The notes under the pieces are model-generated. The model had not been told where the DNA came from. It was given only the letters and a program-made list of their open reading frames with translations, and searched no databases. Made by a program: the position numbers and the translations under genes. 64,000 nucleotides of DNA from Gloeopeniophorella convolvens. Lineage: Eukaryota; Basidiomycota; Agaricomycetes; Russulales. The stretch covers positions 124,001 through 188,000 of the forward strand of contig WTXD01000024.1 of assembly GCA_022496205.1 (NCBI GenBank), read 5' to 3'. Below, in pieces: positions 13,405 through 27,862 of this stretch (position 1 is the first letter of the stretch; every line of letters begins with the position of its first letter).

Positions 13405-14064
13405 GATGCGGGTGCGCTGGGTGCGTGTGGGACACGCTGCGCGGGCCCCCCGGGGATGCGAGTGGGCGTTGCGTTGCGGTGCGGTGTTTGTTGCGCTGGC
13501 GTTGCAGGCTGAGGCCAGTGCACTGAGCGCTGTGCTCAAACGGAGGCCACGCGCGCGGGCGGAGGCGATCTGATTGTTGGGCTGGAAAGAAAGATTTCTC
13601 AGTGATAAGTGGGCGGGCCGAGGTCCGATTGGCGTGATAAGCCAGATGCAGGGTGTGCCTTTTGTGGGGAAAACAGACGCCGAAGAGACTCCGAAACGGA
13701 AAGCGCATGTGATTGTGACGTGTGTGACGGGGGGGGGATGTCCGGAAGGGGCCAGGAAAGTGGGGAAAAGGGGAGCGGGGCCGGATTTGGAGGGGATGCG
13801 GGGGGAAGAAAAAGGAGTGACCGTCTGTTCGCCTGTTCGCCTTCCACCTCGCTCGCCGAGCTCTTCTGTTCTTTCTCAATTAGACTCTGCGACGCTCTGC
13901 GGCTTCTGGATTCTAGACGAGAGTCGCTAATTCCGTCCCTCTCCTTCTCGCCCGCCACTCTCCTCCCGATTCCCCTCGCAATCCTCCGACGACCGTCCCT
14001 CCCACCCGCTTATAACCTTATTCGTCCTCTCTCCTCCGCCCACCACCTCCCTCCACGTCCCTCT

Positions 14065-15770
<1,706 letters not shown>

Positions 15771-16473
15771 CCGTGTGTTTCCGGGTTCTGGTTTGGTTCT
15801 GGTTCTGGTTTGATTCATAGAGTATAGACGGACGCATGCGCCCACCCGACACGACACGCCCCCCCATATGCATGTACGCCTTCTGGTCACGACGCCACGC
15901 CGCACACGTACGTACCTTACCATACCGTACATACCGTACGTACATAGATATCGCTACTTAGACAGTTCCCCCTCCCCGCTCTCTCTCTCGCTCGTGCGCA
16001 CGCGCACCGTATTCTCCTCTGCCGTCGTTTCTTTTTTTTTTCGCCTCACTTATGCTCTTCCTGTTTCGAGCGCGCGCGCGGCGCTGGGTCGGCGGCTGCG
16101 TCGCTGTAATTTATTGGCTGGCTGGTTGGTTGGTGCGCGCTGCCTTTTGCTCGTGTGCGTGGTTCCGGTCTTGGCTGGCGTAAGCGCGTGGATGGACCTG
16201 CCGAGTCTCGTCGCGGGGGATACAGTAGAGTACAGACACACACGGACGACAACGAGTCTTCTATATATCGAGACGGACAACACATACAATTCCACATTTC
16301 CGCACGCGGGATCATACTCGTACTAAGTACTAACTACGACTCGGACCGTAACAACAACACCAGACTGTCCCAACACACACACTCGCGCCCGCACCCATCA
16401 TCGCGGTCTAAGCAAAGCACACACAGAAACAGAAACAGAAAAAAACAGGACAGAGCGGGAGGGGAGAACGGGT
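15771..16473. other. Convergent intergenic region, creA-like 3' side and importin 3' side
   Basis: Both flanking genes end here, so it holds two 3' UTRs. It contains a T10 run near 16029-16040, alternating TACGTACG-like repeats near 15905-15945 and CA-rich stretches near 16230-16400. I see no open frame with coding character. Confidence 0.55.
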
Positions 16474-19400
16474 CTACGGCGCGATGGGCGCCACGCCCGC
16501 CTCGGCGATGCGCATGACCTCCATGAGCACCGTCTGCAGCTCGACGTCGAGCGCGGTCGTCGCCGCCTGGTACATCGCCGCGTCCTGCATCTGCAGCGCT
16601 GCGCCCGCGTCAGCGCCCCTAGAACTCCCCCAGCGCACGCAGGAGAGGGGCGGGACGTACTGGTGAGCGCGTCCTTGAAGCGCGCGTACGGGTTCACCGC
16701 GTCGAGCGGCGAGAGGAAGCCGAGCTCCTCCGCGAGCTCCTCGTCGTCCGAGTCCGACGCGCCATCTGCGTCCGCGTCCGCGTCTGCCGCCTCCGCCGCC
16801 TCCGTCGCGCCCTCGCCGTCTTTGCGGTCCGCCGCCTCGCGCAGGCGCAGGCCCTGTGCGCACATCAGCCGAGGTCCGTGGGGGCGCGCGCGCGCGGGAC
16901 GCACCTCCTTGGCGAGCATCTCGATGTACGCCGAGTCCTCGTCCCACACGTCGCCGTCCTCCTCGTGCAGGTTCAGGAAGCGCGCCTCGTCCTCGTCGTC
17001 GCTCGCGTCGCTGCCCTCCTGCAGCGCGTCCTGCAGCGCCTTGCGCGCTGCCCCCGCACACGCACACACACACGCGTCAGCCACCCCCGCAACAGAAGCG
17101 CGCGCGCGCGACTCACCGGCGATGGCCTTGGGCAGCCCGCGGAACACGCGCAGCGCGCCGCCGACGAGCGCGGGCCAGCCGTCGCGCAGCGCGGGCGGGA
17201 CCTGCGCCGCGGGGAGCTCGAGCAGCGCCGCGAGCGCGACGAGCGCGAGCGTCTTGTCGTGCACGCGCGGGAGCCCGCGCTCCGTGCCGAGCAGCGCGAA
17301 CCAGCGGTCGAAGAACGCGCGCGCGCCGCCCGCGCGGTGCGCGTCCATCAGCGCGAGCGCGGCGCCGGGGCTGTAGAGCACCGCGTTGGTGAGGACTTGG
17401 AGGTTCGCGAGCGCGAAGGCTTTGGGCGGCGCGCTGTCGAGGTGGTCGAGCGCGGTCGCGACGATGCGCGGGAGGTGCTGCGGGTGGGGTGGGGTGGGGT
17501 GGGGTTGGGTTAGAGGGGGCGGAATGGGGAGGAGGAGGGAGAGGGCGCGCGCACGTCGTCCATGTGTCCGCGGAGGTTGAGCAGGAGCGACTCGGCGAGC
17601 TTGCACCCGTTCACGCGGTCGTTGTCGCCGAGGTGCTCGCTCGCGAGCGTCGTGGTGTAGATCTCGAGCGCCATCTGGCGGTAGTCCGCGCGCGCGCGGA
17701 ACATGTCCGTCCCGTACGAGACAAAGTTGTCCAGCGACGGGAGCATCTCTGCGCGCCCGCACACATCAGCGCGGGCGCAGGCGGGGGTGAAGAGGGGGAA
17801 GGGCGCACCGTCGAGAAAGTCGACCGCGTCCGAGTGGAAGAGCTTGTAGGTGAGCTCAAAGACGGGCCACATGTTCGGCGAGATGCTGCGCGACTTGAAC
17901 GTCAGGCTGTCCACGAGCTCGTACATGTTGTCGAACAGGTCTGCGCGCACAGTCGGATCAGTCTGCGCCACGCGCCCCGGCCACGGCCACGGCCACGCAC
18001 CGAGGAACCTGCTCTCGAGCGTGTGCGTGATGATCGGGATGATGACCTCCTGCACCTGCGCGAGGATCTCGGGCGACGAGTCGATGGACGACACGATCTG
18101 CGCGCCGGCGTCAACTCACGCGCACGCGGGGCGGGGCAGCACGCACCGTGCTGAGCGTCTTGGCGACGCCCATCGCGGCGTACGTCTTGTCGTCGTCGCC
18201 CTCGGCGTCCATCAGCGCGTCGAGGTCGTCGCCCTTGGGCGCGCTCTCCTCGGCGGCCATCGCCTCGCGCACAAGGCGCATGTACGACTCGCACTGCGGC
18301 GCGGAGGTGTCAGCGCGCGCACTCTGTGAGGGCGCAAGGCACGGGGCACGGCGACGCACCAGGCGCGCAGTGAGCTGCGCGGCGACGGGGAGCAGCTCGT
18401 CCTGGAAGTGCTCGACCATCGTCTCCATGCTGCTGTTCAGGATGTCGAGGTCCGTCTCGTCGGACAGCTTGAGCAGGTCTGCGGGCGCGGCGCGGCGCGG
18501 GGCTCAGCGCGCGCGGCGGGGAGGAGCGGGGTGCGGCGCACCTTGGATGACCTTGCCGACCTGCGGCGCGACGGCCGCCTTGACCGACGCGTGCAGGGAG
18601 ACCATCTCGGTCAGCGCGAGCGCGGCGTGCACGCGCACGGGCAGCTCGGGGTCGTCCAGGCCCGCGGCGACCGCGCGGAAGATCTTGCTGAGGTTCTGCG
18701 CGGCGCGCGTCAGCCGCGCCACACCGCACCGCACCGCACCGCACACGGAACGCACCTCGTCGCTCGAGAAGCTGATGCGGTTGCGCACCTCGGACCCGAC
18801 GACCTCGTTCGCCTAGCACATGCGCTGAGCACGCGCGGGGGATAGATAGACGGGGGCGCCACGCACCATCGCGCGCATGTAGCCCTCGGGCGCGGTGAAC
18901 TCGGGCAGCACGTGCTGCAGCGTAAAGTCCTCCATCTGGCGCTTGACGTCGGGGTGGCGCATCGCAAAGGGCGCGAGCGCGGAGAGCATGTTGAGCGCGC
19001 CGAAGCGCTGCGGCGCGGCGGGGTGCGCGGCGAGCACGCTGTTGACAAAGCCGAGGATCGGCAGGAACGTCGTCTTGGTGCGGCTGCTCACGAGCTGGCA
19101 CAGGAACGTCGTCGCCGCCGCGACGGGCGACGAGTAGTTCTCGTATTCGTCTGCGGGGCGGGGGGTCGGGTCAGCTCGGCGCGGGGGAGGTGGGCGGGAG
19201 GGCGGGTCGCGCGGGCGCACCGATGGAGGTGCGCGTGTAGTCGATTGGGTCGGAGTGCCAGAGCTCCTGGCGCGCGGGCGTGAAGGAGAGGTTCGGAAAG
19301 ACAAAGTTGGAGACGAGCGACTCGAACTGCGGCTTGAGCATCGCCCACGTGCTCTTCGGCTTGACGCTATGCGCGCGCGCGCGGCGCGTCAGCACGCCGC

Positions 19401-20748
19401 CACGCAAATAAACGCGGCGCAGACGCACCACTCGGTGAAGAACTGGAGCATTTGGTACTGGCATTTCTTGGAGAGCCACGCCTGGCCCGAGACGTAGAGC
19501 TCGATCTGCTGGAGGTACACCTTGAAGATCTCGGGCGCGAACGCGGCGACAAAGTGCTCCGCGAACGGGCCGTACTCGTCCTGCATCGGGCTCGGGAGCT
19601 GCGACGGGTTGCCGAACCTGTCGCGCGCGGCGTCAGCACAGCACAGCAGAGTGCGCACGCACGCGCGGGCACACGCACCGGTGGAAGAGCCGGTCGAGGA
19701 CGCCGCACGCCCACTTCTTCGCCTTCCACCACTCGCTGCGCTCGCGCTCGTCCTCGTCGGCGGGCACGGCGCCGTCCGGGATGCGCAGGGTGACGACCTG
19801 GAAGAGCAGGCGGCCCCAGGGCACGAGGCTCGCGGCGCTCTGCTGGTACTTGGAGAGGCTGAGCACGATCGAGTGCTTGTACGCCTTGAGGATGCAGTGC
19901 AGGATCGCGGGGATCTCCTGCTCCGCGCCGGGCGGGGGCGCGCTCAGGAGCCCCGCGGCGAGCGTGACGAGCGTGCCGAACGTCTCTTCGACGATGCCGA
20001 CGAGGATGTCGCTCTTCTGGCGGAACCTGCCGCGCGCGCGCGCATCAGCACACACACACACGCATGCAGACACACAAGCACAGCGGCCGCACCGGAACGC
20101 GCGGACCATCTCGAGCACGACGACGGTGCCCGCGCCGACGTCGCGGATGTTCCCGCTCGCAAGGAGCGCCTTGGCGCCGCCGAGGAGCTCGGGCCAGCGC
20201 TCGGGAAAGTCGTGCGAGACGAGCGTCTTGAGCGTGCTCGCGAGCTGCACGGTGATCGCGCGCGACGGCGAGGCGGCGAGCAGCGGGAGCACGCTGCGCT
20301 TGAGCGCGGCGCGGTCCGCGGGCGCGATCGCGCGGTGATCGGGCGGCGCGCGGGCGGGCTCGACGCCGTATGCGGACGCGACGCGGTTTTTGAGCCAGAC
20401 GGAGACCGCCTGGCGGGTGGCGCTGTGCGTGCGCGGGTGGGTGTGGGTGAGTGGGTGGGTGCAGGTTGGGGGTGGGGGGTGGGCACGTACATGTCGACGT
20501 CGTTGGACGCGATGATCTGCAGGAGCGCGGGGATGACGCCCTCCTGTGCGGCGAGCTGCGGTGTGCGTGGACGCGGGCGGACGCGAGGACGTCAGCACGG
20601 CGGCACGTTGTGCGGTGCGTGCGTACGGCAGGCAGGGGCGCACGCGGCGGCCACGCACCTTGCGCACGGCGATCTCGCCTGTTTTGCGGGTGATCGGGTT
20701 TGAGTCGTAGGTCGTCGCAAAGAGCGCGGTGAGAGCCTGGGGGTCCAT
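16474..20748 (-). CDS. SXM1: Importin-7/8-type karyopherin (Nmd5/Sxm1 family), intron-rich
   Basis: Importin-beta family nuclear transport receptor built of HEAT repeats that binds RanGTP and carries cargo through the nuclear pore. The N terminus, MDPQALTALFATTYDSNP, followed after introns by RQAVSVWLKNRVASAYG, is the importin N-terminal domain. Middle segments such as LTYKLFHSDAVDFLD and NMWPVFELTYKLF, and the acidic C-terminal segment FLNLHEEDGDVWDEDSAYIE before MLAKE, match importin-7/8 proteins. The gene ends RIAEAGVAPIAP at 16474. At least fifteen short introns, many starting GTGCG and ending in GCAG, interrupt it, giving an estimated 1,050 residues, the usual length. The third codon position is almost always G or C. 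Yeast has two members, Nmd5 and Sxm1; which one this matches cannot be settled here, so the symbol is provisional. Confidence 0.85.
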
Positions 20749-21079
20749 CGCTGTGTCGTTCGATTCCTGCGGGCAGAGTGGGCGAGTGGCTCGCCTGGGG
20801 GGAACGCAGGGGACGCACAGGGGGGGAAAGCAAAGAGTCGTTTTTCTTCGGGTCGTGCGGGGTATTTGGGGTGCGGGTATCGAGGGAGAGCGGGAGAGAG
20901 AAGAGGGGACGCGGCCAGGACGCGGTTAATTTTTCTGCGTTTTATACTGGGCACACACAAGACACACACACCCGTGCTTTCTTATCCACAGTATACTTCG
21001 TGTGTCGTTGCCACACCGCACGCGACAGCGACAAGGATCCCCTTACACGGTCCACAACAAATACTACTACCACACGGAA
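20749..21079. promoter_or_regulatory. Intergenic: importin promoter and Arp6 3' side
   Basis: This 331-nt gap separates two genes transcribed in the same (minus) direction, so it must hold the Arp6 3' UTR and the importin promoter. It contains purine-rich tracts near 20830-20910 and CA repeats near 20950-20985. I see no clear TATA box. Confidence 0.45.
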
Positions 21080-22868
21080 TCATCTTCGCTTCGCTCCCGA
21101 CACCCCCCGCGCCCGTGTCCGCCCACCCGCGCCTGCACCCGCACCCGCAGGCGGCGTCGCCGTCGCCGTCGCCCCGCGCTCATCCTCGCCCCGCTCCCCC
21201 GCCGCCTCCGCGCCAAACTGGCGTCTGCAGTACCCGCTCCCGCCCTCGAGGTACTCCGCGCGCGTCACCGCAAGCCGCGCGAACGCCGCCGAGCGCGCGA
21301 GCGCCATCGCGCCGCGCCACGCCTCCGTCACCGCGCTGCCGCACCCCCCACCCATCAGTCAGCACACACACACACACACACACGCGAGGGGGCACGCACT
21401 CCTCCGCCTCGAATATCCCGATCTCGCACTCGGCCGGCGCGCGCGGGCGCAGCTCGGCGCGCCTGCGCATGGGCAGTCCCGGTCAGCCCCCCGCCCGCGC
21501 ACTGAAGCAGGACCGAACGCGCTCACAGGCGCGCGGCAAAGCCGGGGAAGCGCGTGCTCCCGCCGACGAGCCCGATGTTCGCCCAGAACAGGCCGTGCAG
21601 GTCCGCGGGCAGCGCCGCGACCGCCTGCGCGACCGCCTCGCCCAGCCCGGCCTGCTGCAGCCCTGCGCGGCGTTGAGCATGTGCATGAGTGCTGGTACTG
21701 GTGGGTGGACGCGCACCGATGTGGTCGGGCCGGAAGAGCACCTCGGGCACGGAGAAGCGCTCGTTGGCCATGTAGAGGATCTGCTCGCCGTCCGCGCGCG
21801 CGTCGTCCGGCGCGCGCACGCGCCCGTGCCGGTTGCGCGAAAAGTCGGGCAGCACGTACTCCTGCACGATCGCGCCGCGGCGCCGCGCGTCCCTGCGCAT
21901 ACACCGCATGGCTATGTGTGAGCGCGCCGGGGACGGGCGAGAGCGGGGCGGCGCACCTGCACGCCTCGAGGTCCGCGGCAAAGTCCGCGGCGACGTAGCA
22001 GCAGCGCTCCTTGACGTCGTTCATGACGTGCGTCTCGTCCATCATGTTCCACTGCCGGAACGAGACGAGCGCCTTGAGGTGGTTCGTGAGCAGCTTCCCG
22101 CCGACGTCGATGCGGCGCACCGCGCGCCACACGACGGCGCCGTCGAGGAGCGGCACGACGTGCGTGAAGCTGAACCCGGCGTCGACGACGAGCGTGCACG
22201 CGGGCGCGGGCTGGCCGAAGAGCGGCGCGTGCGGGACCAGCGCGGCCGCTGCGGGGCGCGGGGGTGAGCCGCGGGAGCGGGGCGGAGGGAGGGGCGCACG
22301 CACGGGGCGCGCAGAGGTACGACTGGAACTCGTACTCCTCAAACACGAACTGGTCGTAGACCTCCTGGATGTTCGGCAGGTTGAAGTACGGCTCTGTGAG
22401 CAGCAGCGCGGTCTCCGCCGTGTCGACCTGCGCCCGACGCATGAGCCGCCCGCCGAGCGCGCACACGCACACGTCCGCGCACGCACGTTGAGCACCTGGT
22501 CCGAAAACACGCCGTCCCAGATGGCCTTTTGCGCGTCCCAGTCGACGAGGTACCCCTGCGCACGCGCTCAGCCGCGCGCCACGGGCAGGCAGCCACGGGC
22601 ACGCACGCGCTCGAACGGCAGGCGGTAGCTCAGCGTCGCAAAGTCCCTGCACGCGGCGAGCTCGTGGCCAAAGTAGGTCGCCTTGTCGCCCTTGGAGCGC
22701 ACGATCGCGTTCGGGACGAGCCTGCGCGCGCGCGTGGGTCAGTGCGGGCGCGGGGCGGCGGGGCGGCGGGCGCGGACGCGCGTACCGGACGTCCTTGGGG
22801 GCGGTGGTGATGCCGAGCTTGATGGTGGACGCGCCGTTGTCGAGCACGATGACGGGCGGGCGTTTCAT
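21080..22868 (-). CDS. ARP6: Actin-related protein 6 (Arp6)
   Basis: Nuclear actin-fold protein. In fungi Arp6 is a subunit of the SWR1 remodeller that deposits histone H2A.Z. The start, [19 protein letters not shown] at 22868, is the phosphate-1 loop of the actin fold. After splicing come [12 protein letters not shown], then [16 protein letters not shown], then [20 protein letters not shown], which is characteristic of Arp6. [19 protein letters not shown] forms the phosphate-2 loop, with [19 protein letters not shown] beyond it. [14 protein letters not shown] is the adenosine motif. The C-terminal exon carries [19 protein letters not shown] and ends at 21080 with a Gly/Ala/Arg-rich extension longer than usual. 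About eight short introns give roughly 450 residues. Confidence 0.9.
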
Positions 22869-24326
22869 GGCGAGCTGGTGTGTGGACTGTTAGTAGTCAG
22901 ATATTAGAGCAGATCCTGGTGGCGGTCGAGGACAAGGCCGCGTAGACTCCGGACCGCCATCTCCGCCCGCACGGAATCCAGTTCGCGATTCTGCACCCGT
23001 CGCACGACTCGGAGTGCACTCGCCTGAAATTTACCAAGCAACCGCGTTGTGTGAAGAAGCGAAGCGACCGGCATCGCACGGCGCACTGAATGCAAACGAA
23101 GAGACGCAGGGACGAGCAGGCGACTCGAATTCAGTCATCTGAGAGACATCCTTACGGTGGCTGACCCTGCCCACCCTAGATCCTCAGTCGGCGTCCGTCG
23201 TGTGCGCCGCCCATTCGCTGCGCGTCGCAATGGGGTGCCCGCGTTACTCACGTCAAGCACCGCGAGTCGCCCTTCGATTCTCGAATGCCGCCGGGTGCAG
23301 TCCCATACAGTCATCCCTGATGACCGCAGTATTACTACTCAGTGGGGCCGGGGTGGCAAGCGTGACGCGACGTGTGGTCCCCGACGCGCGCGCGCCCGAC
23401 CAGCGTGTGTCAGAAGCACGCAGGCAACAGCGTTACGTTGCGGCCGTCATCAGCGCGCAGGATGACTCGTGCGAAGTTGTTGATTGCACGGAGGGCGCAA
23501 GGCGCCGCGCGACGAGGCTGAGGCAGCGCGTGGGAGCGCGACCTGTGCGGAACAGGCCGCCGTGCCTGGCCGCGCCCGCCACGGACCACCTCGCGGGTGC
23601 ATTCACGCGCGCGAACGAGTAGTCGGATTGTCAATTCCGAGGCGGCCAGAGTCGACGCCGGTCGACGATGCTCGGTGTCGTGTACATACGCGCTGTACAG
23701 CGGGCTGCAGAGGAGGACGCGGGGGATCGAGTCGGGGGCCGAGGTTGGAGAGCCGTCGGAGCCTCGCGCGGGGGCTGGGCTCCTCGGCACCCGCACAATT
23801 TTTAATTATGCGCAGATCCAACTCTACTAACGCTTCCGCGCAACCGTTCGCGTCAGGCCCGGCTGTGTAGCGATGCTGCCGTTGCGCGCGTGCGACACGA
23901 GTTGTGAAGCACGTATCCGAGTCAGCAGCACGCCGTATCACATCGTCAGCATCACCGCGCGCAGAGTCACCATGAGCACAGCGCCGCCGCGGTGCGAGGC
24001 GGTGCGCTATGTAGTGCTTTCCGCGGGCTTCTACAGCGGCCGTTAGAGTTGGTGGCGGCTTAGGCACCACAGGTCCCTGTTCCCTTGTTCGATTACTCAA
24101 CACGCCACTCGCCCTTACGGCAGCCAGCGCAGGGGGTTGCGATAGCTGGCGTCGTCGCAGTTGTGGCGGCGGGGAGGAGTGTGTATCTATGGGGGGGCAT
24201 AATTAAGATAATTAACGGAGAGAGGCAGAAGGAGATGCAGCGGGGACGGCCCAGTTGGTGTCTAGTTGGTTGTCTGTAACCAGTCGGTCGGAGCTGGCTC
24301 TCCTCCTCCTCGTCGTTTCTCGCTCA
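22869..24326. promoter_or_regulatory. Divergent intergenic region, Arp6 and PH-domain gene
   Basis: The two flanking genes are transcribed outwards, so both promoters lie here. Open frames on either strand (for example minus 23603-24103) are Arg-rich and featureless. An AT-rich patch with repeated TAATTA lies near 24198-24220, about 110 nt before the PH gene start. No convincing gene was found. Confidence 0.45.
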
Positions 24327-27300
24327 ATGTCTCTCGGCGTCCCCTCGCTCTCCCTCAACCTCAACGGCAACTGGGCGGGCCTCAGCGCAGGCGCCCTGCA
24401 AAAGGTGAGATCGCAGAGGAGCGACGGTTCCCGAGCGTACTTAATCCACCGCCCGGCGCCTCTTCGCACGACTTGTTCTTTCATCACCCGACCATGCTCA
24501 CCGCTCTTCCCCCTCGGCAACAGCGTTCCTCCACCACAGACGTCCTCCTCGCACGCGCAGACTCGAACTCAACGCCCCCAGTCAACCGCGCCCTCCGCTT
24601 CTCCGCCTCGCCCAAGTCCGCCGACCTCTGGTCCATCGGCGTCGGCGCACCCCGCACGCGCACCTTCTCCATGGCCTCCGGCGCAAAAGCCAGCTCCAAG
24701 GGCAAGGAGCGCGAGCTCTTCGACTCGCTCGACTCGGGCTCGTACTGTGAGTCCCCCCTCCGAACAAAACCTGCCTCGTGTATCCGCGACGGCGCGCCCA
24801 CCGATCGGTGCTTACGTTCCCTCTCCCCCGGATAACCTCAGCCAGCTCGCTCGCGCTCGATGACACGGGCTCCTTCGCCCACAAGCCCGCCCGCGGCGCA
24901 CCCCTCTCGCGCCCGACGACCGCAGAGCCGCCACAGACCCCCACCGCGAGCCCGCGGCGGCAGCGCGGCAGTATCCTCGGGGCTGCGTCAGATGCGCTGC
25001 GCTTTGGGCGCCGGCGCAAGTCCATCAAGACCCTGCCCCCGCCGCCGCCGCAGCCGCCGCTGCTCCTCCCGGGCGTCATCGAGGTGCGCGCGTCCGCGCC
25101 GACGCCGACGTTCGACGACGACGAGGAGGCCGAGCGCGAGCAGCTCCGCGCCGCGGCGCTGCAGTCCGTCGGATTCGACGTGGATCTCGGCGGGCCCCCG
25201 GACCGCAGCAGCAGCATCTTCGACGCTGATGATAATGATGATGATGATGATGATCGCCTCGCTGATGCTGATGAGCCGGACCACGCGCACGCGCTGCTCC
25301 GCGAGAACGCTCGCACGCCCCCGCCCGTCTCGCCGACGGCGGAGAGCATCTTCTCCGAGGGGTCCGCAGCCCGGCACCGCCCCCGCGGCGCCTCGCTCAG
25401 CGGCGCCCGACTGCGCTCGCCCGCGCGCTCCGCGTCCCCCGCGGAGGTGCCCGCGTTCCCGAGCACCCGCGCGCAGGTCGCGCCGCACGAGCAGCTCTCC
25501 GCGACGCTCCCGAAGCACTACCCGCCGCCGTCGCTGCTCATGCTCGCGCTCTCGAAGCAGTGGAAGCCGCGCCACGTCGTGCTCAGCGCGCCCGCGCCCG
25601 CCGGCGCGTCCTACCTGCACATCTTCAAGTCCGCCGGCCCCGACGAGCGCGAGCTCGAGCGCCTCGAGATCAACGAGCGCAGCGTCGTCTTTGTCACCGA
25701 CGACGACGCCGGCGGGCGCCGCGGCGTCGTGCGCGTCGGCGGCGTCGACGTCGGCGCGCTCCGCCGCGAGCTCAATGGCGAGGAGGGCGGGCTCACAATG
25801 ATGCTCCTCCAGATCGTCGACGCGAACGAGTCGCAGAGCTGGATCAACGCCATCAAGAGCGCGGTCCTCGGGCAGCGGTGCGCGCCGTGTCTCCGCCGCC
25901 GCCGCCGCCGCCGTGCTCATCATCGCCTCTCGCAGATCCGTGCGCGCGGGCCTCGGCCTCCCGTCGACGCCCTCGGGGCTCCCCGAGCCGCGCGGCGACC
26001 TCGACGTCATGCTCTCGATGCGCATGCAGGGGATGCTGCCCTCGCCGATCAAAGCGGCGTTCAGCGCGCAGGAGACGGGCGCGGCCGCCGCCGCGCGGCA
26101 GAGCGCGTCGTCGAGCGACGAGGCCGCGCCGCCCCCGGCGGCCCCGCCGGCGCAGCCGCAGCAGCCGCTGCCCAAGCCGCCGAGCGTGCGCTCGCGCCCG
26201 TCCTCGCCCCGCCCCGCAAACGGCGTCCTCTCGCTCAAGAGCCTCTTCTCCGTCTCGGGCTCGGGCTCGAGCCGCCCGCGCTCGCCGTCGCTCGCGCGCG
26301 CCGCGTCGCCCGACGCCGCGTCGGGCGAGTCGTTCGGCAGCGCCGCGAGCAGCCTGCTGAGCATGCGCACCGTCGCCGACTCGCCGCTCGTCAAGCCGTA
26401 CTCGATGCTCCCCCCGTCCGACGCCGCGCCGATGCAGCGCAAGATCATCGACACGCCGCCCGCCGGCGCGCTCGACTGGGGCGCCGCCCCGCGCGAGGGC
26501 GCCGCGCCGAAGCTCGCGCACGCGCTGCTGCCCGTCCCGCCGCCCCCGCGCTCCCTGTCCCCCAGCCTCAACCCGCCCCCGCCGCGCCGCCGCGCGTACA
26601 CGACCAACGAGCCGCGCGCGCCGCCGTCGCCCGCGCCGGCTCCATCGCCCGACCCCGACCGCTTCGTGTACAACCACGGCAACGCGAGCACCGCGGGCAG
26701 CTTCGGCGTGCCCGTGCCCGAGCCGACGCGCCCGCCGCCGTCGGCCGAGCGCGGCAAGACGCGCGCCAACTCGGTCTCGAGCACGTCGACGACGACCGAG
26801 CACAGCGCGTCGGCCTCGGCGTCCGCGTCCGCGCGCCGCTGGTCGCGCCAGTCGTCCCTCATCCCGCCGCGCCTCACCCCGCCCGCCGGCGCGCCGCCCC
26901 CCGTCCCCGCGCCCCTGCCGGAGCGCGAGCGCGAGCGCGCGCCGAGCCGCGCGTCGCAGCGCACGCTGCCGAGCATCGTCTCGGGCCTCGGCCTGCACGC
27001 CGCGTCGAAGCGCGCGAGCGCGTCGAGCAGCGTGTACAGCGTCGCCACCAGCGCGTCGTCCCCGCAGCACGCCCCCGCCGGCCCGTTCCGCGGCCCGCAC
27101 CGCCTCTCCGTGCCCCCGCCCCCGCGCCCCGCGCCCAGCGCCGCGCTCCCGCCCACGCCCACCGGCTCCGGCTCCGGCTCCGACGCCGAGAACGGCAGCC
27201 GCCGCTCGCTCGCGCGCCGCGCGCTGCGCCTCTCGCTCGGCCACCCGCGCAGCGACGGCGCTGCCGGCGACGGCGCGCATTCCGCGCACGCGCGCCGCGC

Positions 27301-27862
27301 GAGCATGGACGCTGCGCGCGCGCCCGCCGCGCTGCTCGACCCGCCCAGCCCGCCGCCGACCGGCCCGCTCCCGCCGCCGCCGCCCGCGTCGCCATCCCCC
27401 TCGCCGTCGCCGTCGCCCTCGCCGCCGCGCAGCGCGACGTTCCGGCAGCGCCTGCGCATCCTCAGCGCGCCGACGGCGCGCGCGGCGCCGCCGCCGCCGC
27501 TGACGATCCCGAGCGCGCCCGCGACGCCGATCGCGTACATCGCGCCCGACGCGGAGTTGTTTGGGCCGCTCGTGACGCCCGTGGCGCAGGCGCAGGGGCC
27601 GCCGCCGCCTGCGCGGAGTCCGTTGCGCCCGCCGCCGCCGACGCTGCCGCTGCTTGAGGCGACGGCGCTGTCGCCGCCGCCGAGGCGCGGGTCGGTGCGG
27701 CCGTTGCCGGTGCCGGTGCGGGATGAGGGCGGGGACGGGGACGGGGACGAGGCGCACACGCCGGAGGTGGAGCGGGCGCCTGCGGACGGGCTCGGGCTTG
27801 TGCGCAATGCGTCGACGCTGTCGCTGAGCATCGTCAGCGGCGCCGGGGCCGGGGCGGTGTGA
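24327..27862 (+). CDS. PH-domain protein with long disordered C-terminal region (1087 aa)
   Basis: Four exons are proposed: 24327-24404, 24524-24746, 24842-25877 and 25936-27862. All junctions are GT-AG and keep one frame to a TGA at 27862. Residues about 330-445 form a pleckstrin-homology domain (KQWKPRHVVLS, YLHIFKSAG, LLQIVDANESQSWINAIKSA ending in VLGQ), so a phosphoinositide or protein-binding role at membranes is likely. It is preceded by a Ser-rich N terminus and an acidic patch with a poly-Asp run. It is followed by about 640 residues of Pro/Ser/Ala/Arg low complexity, including a conserved-looking block just after the third intron (LDVMLSMRMQGMLPSPIKAA). No GAP, GEF or kinase domain was seen. 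An alternative start at 24494 would drop exon 1. Coding GC is extreme. Confidence 0.7.
25227..25254 (+). repeat. GAT trinucleotide repeat encoding poly-Asp
   Basis: A run of GAT triplets with one AAT interruption encodes an aspartate run in the PH-domain gene. Surrounding codons for Asp are nearly all GAC, so the run stands out as a microsatellite expansion inside the exon. Confidence 0.8.

Larger units (their letters stand above)
8072..14064. other. About 6 kb GC-rich intergenic region between PLD and creA-like genes
   Basis: No supportable gene was found. Open frames here are mostly Arg/Ala/Pro/His-rich shadows expected of high-GC DNA, and none shows a domain or a convincing exon chain. 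The region holds the divergent promoters of the PLD gene (minus) and the creA-like gene (plus). It also has an A13-like tract near 12932-12944, a G13 run at 13144-13156 and a GTGC-type microsatellite at about 13352-13404. A weak minus-strand frame at 8665-8934 may be a decayed element but was not recognised. Confidence 0.5.

Noticed and set aside
12585..13879. Long overlapping open frames on both strands (up to 412 codons)
   Set aside because: High GC removes stop codons by chance; the products are Arg/Ala/Pro/His-rich with no domain and mirror each other on opposite strands.
23603..24103. A 166-codon minus-strand gene between Arp6 and the PH-domain gene
   Set aside because: Arg-rich, no recognisable motif, no splice or promoter support, and overlapped by equally long frames.
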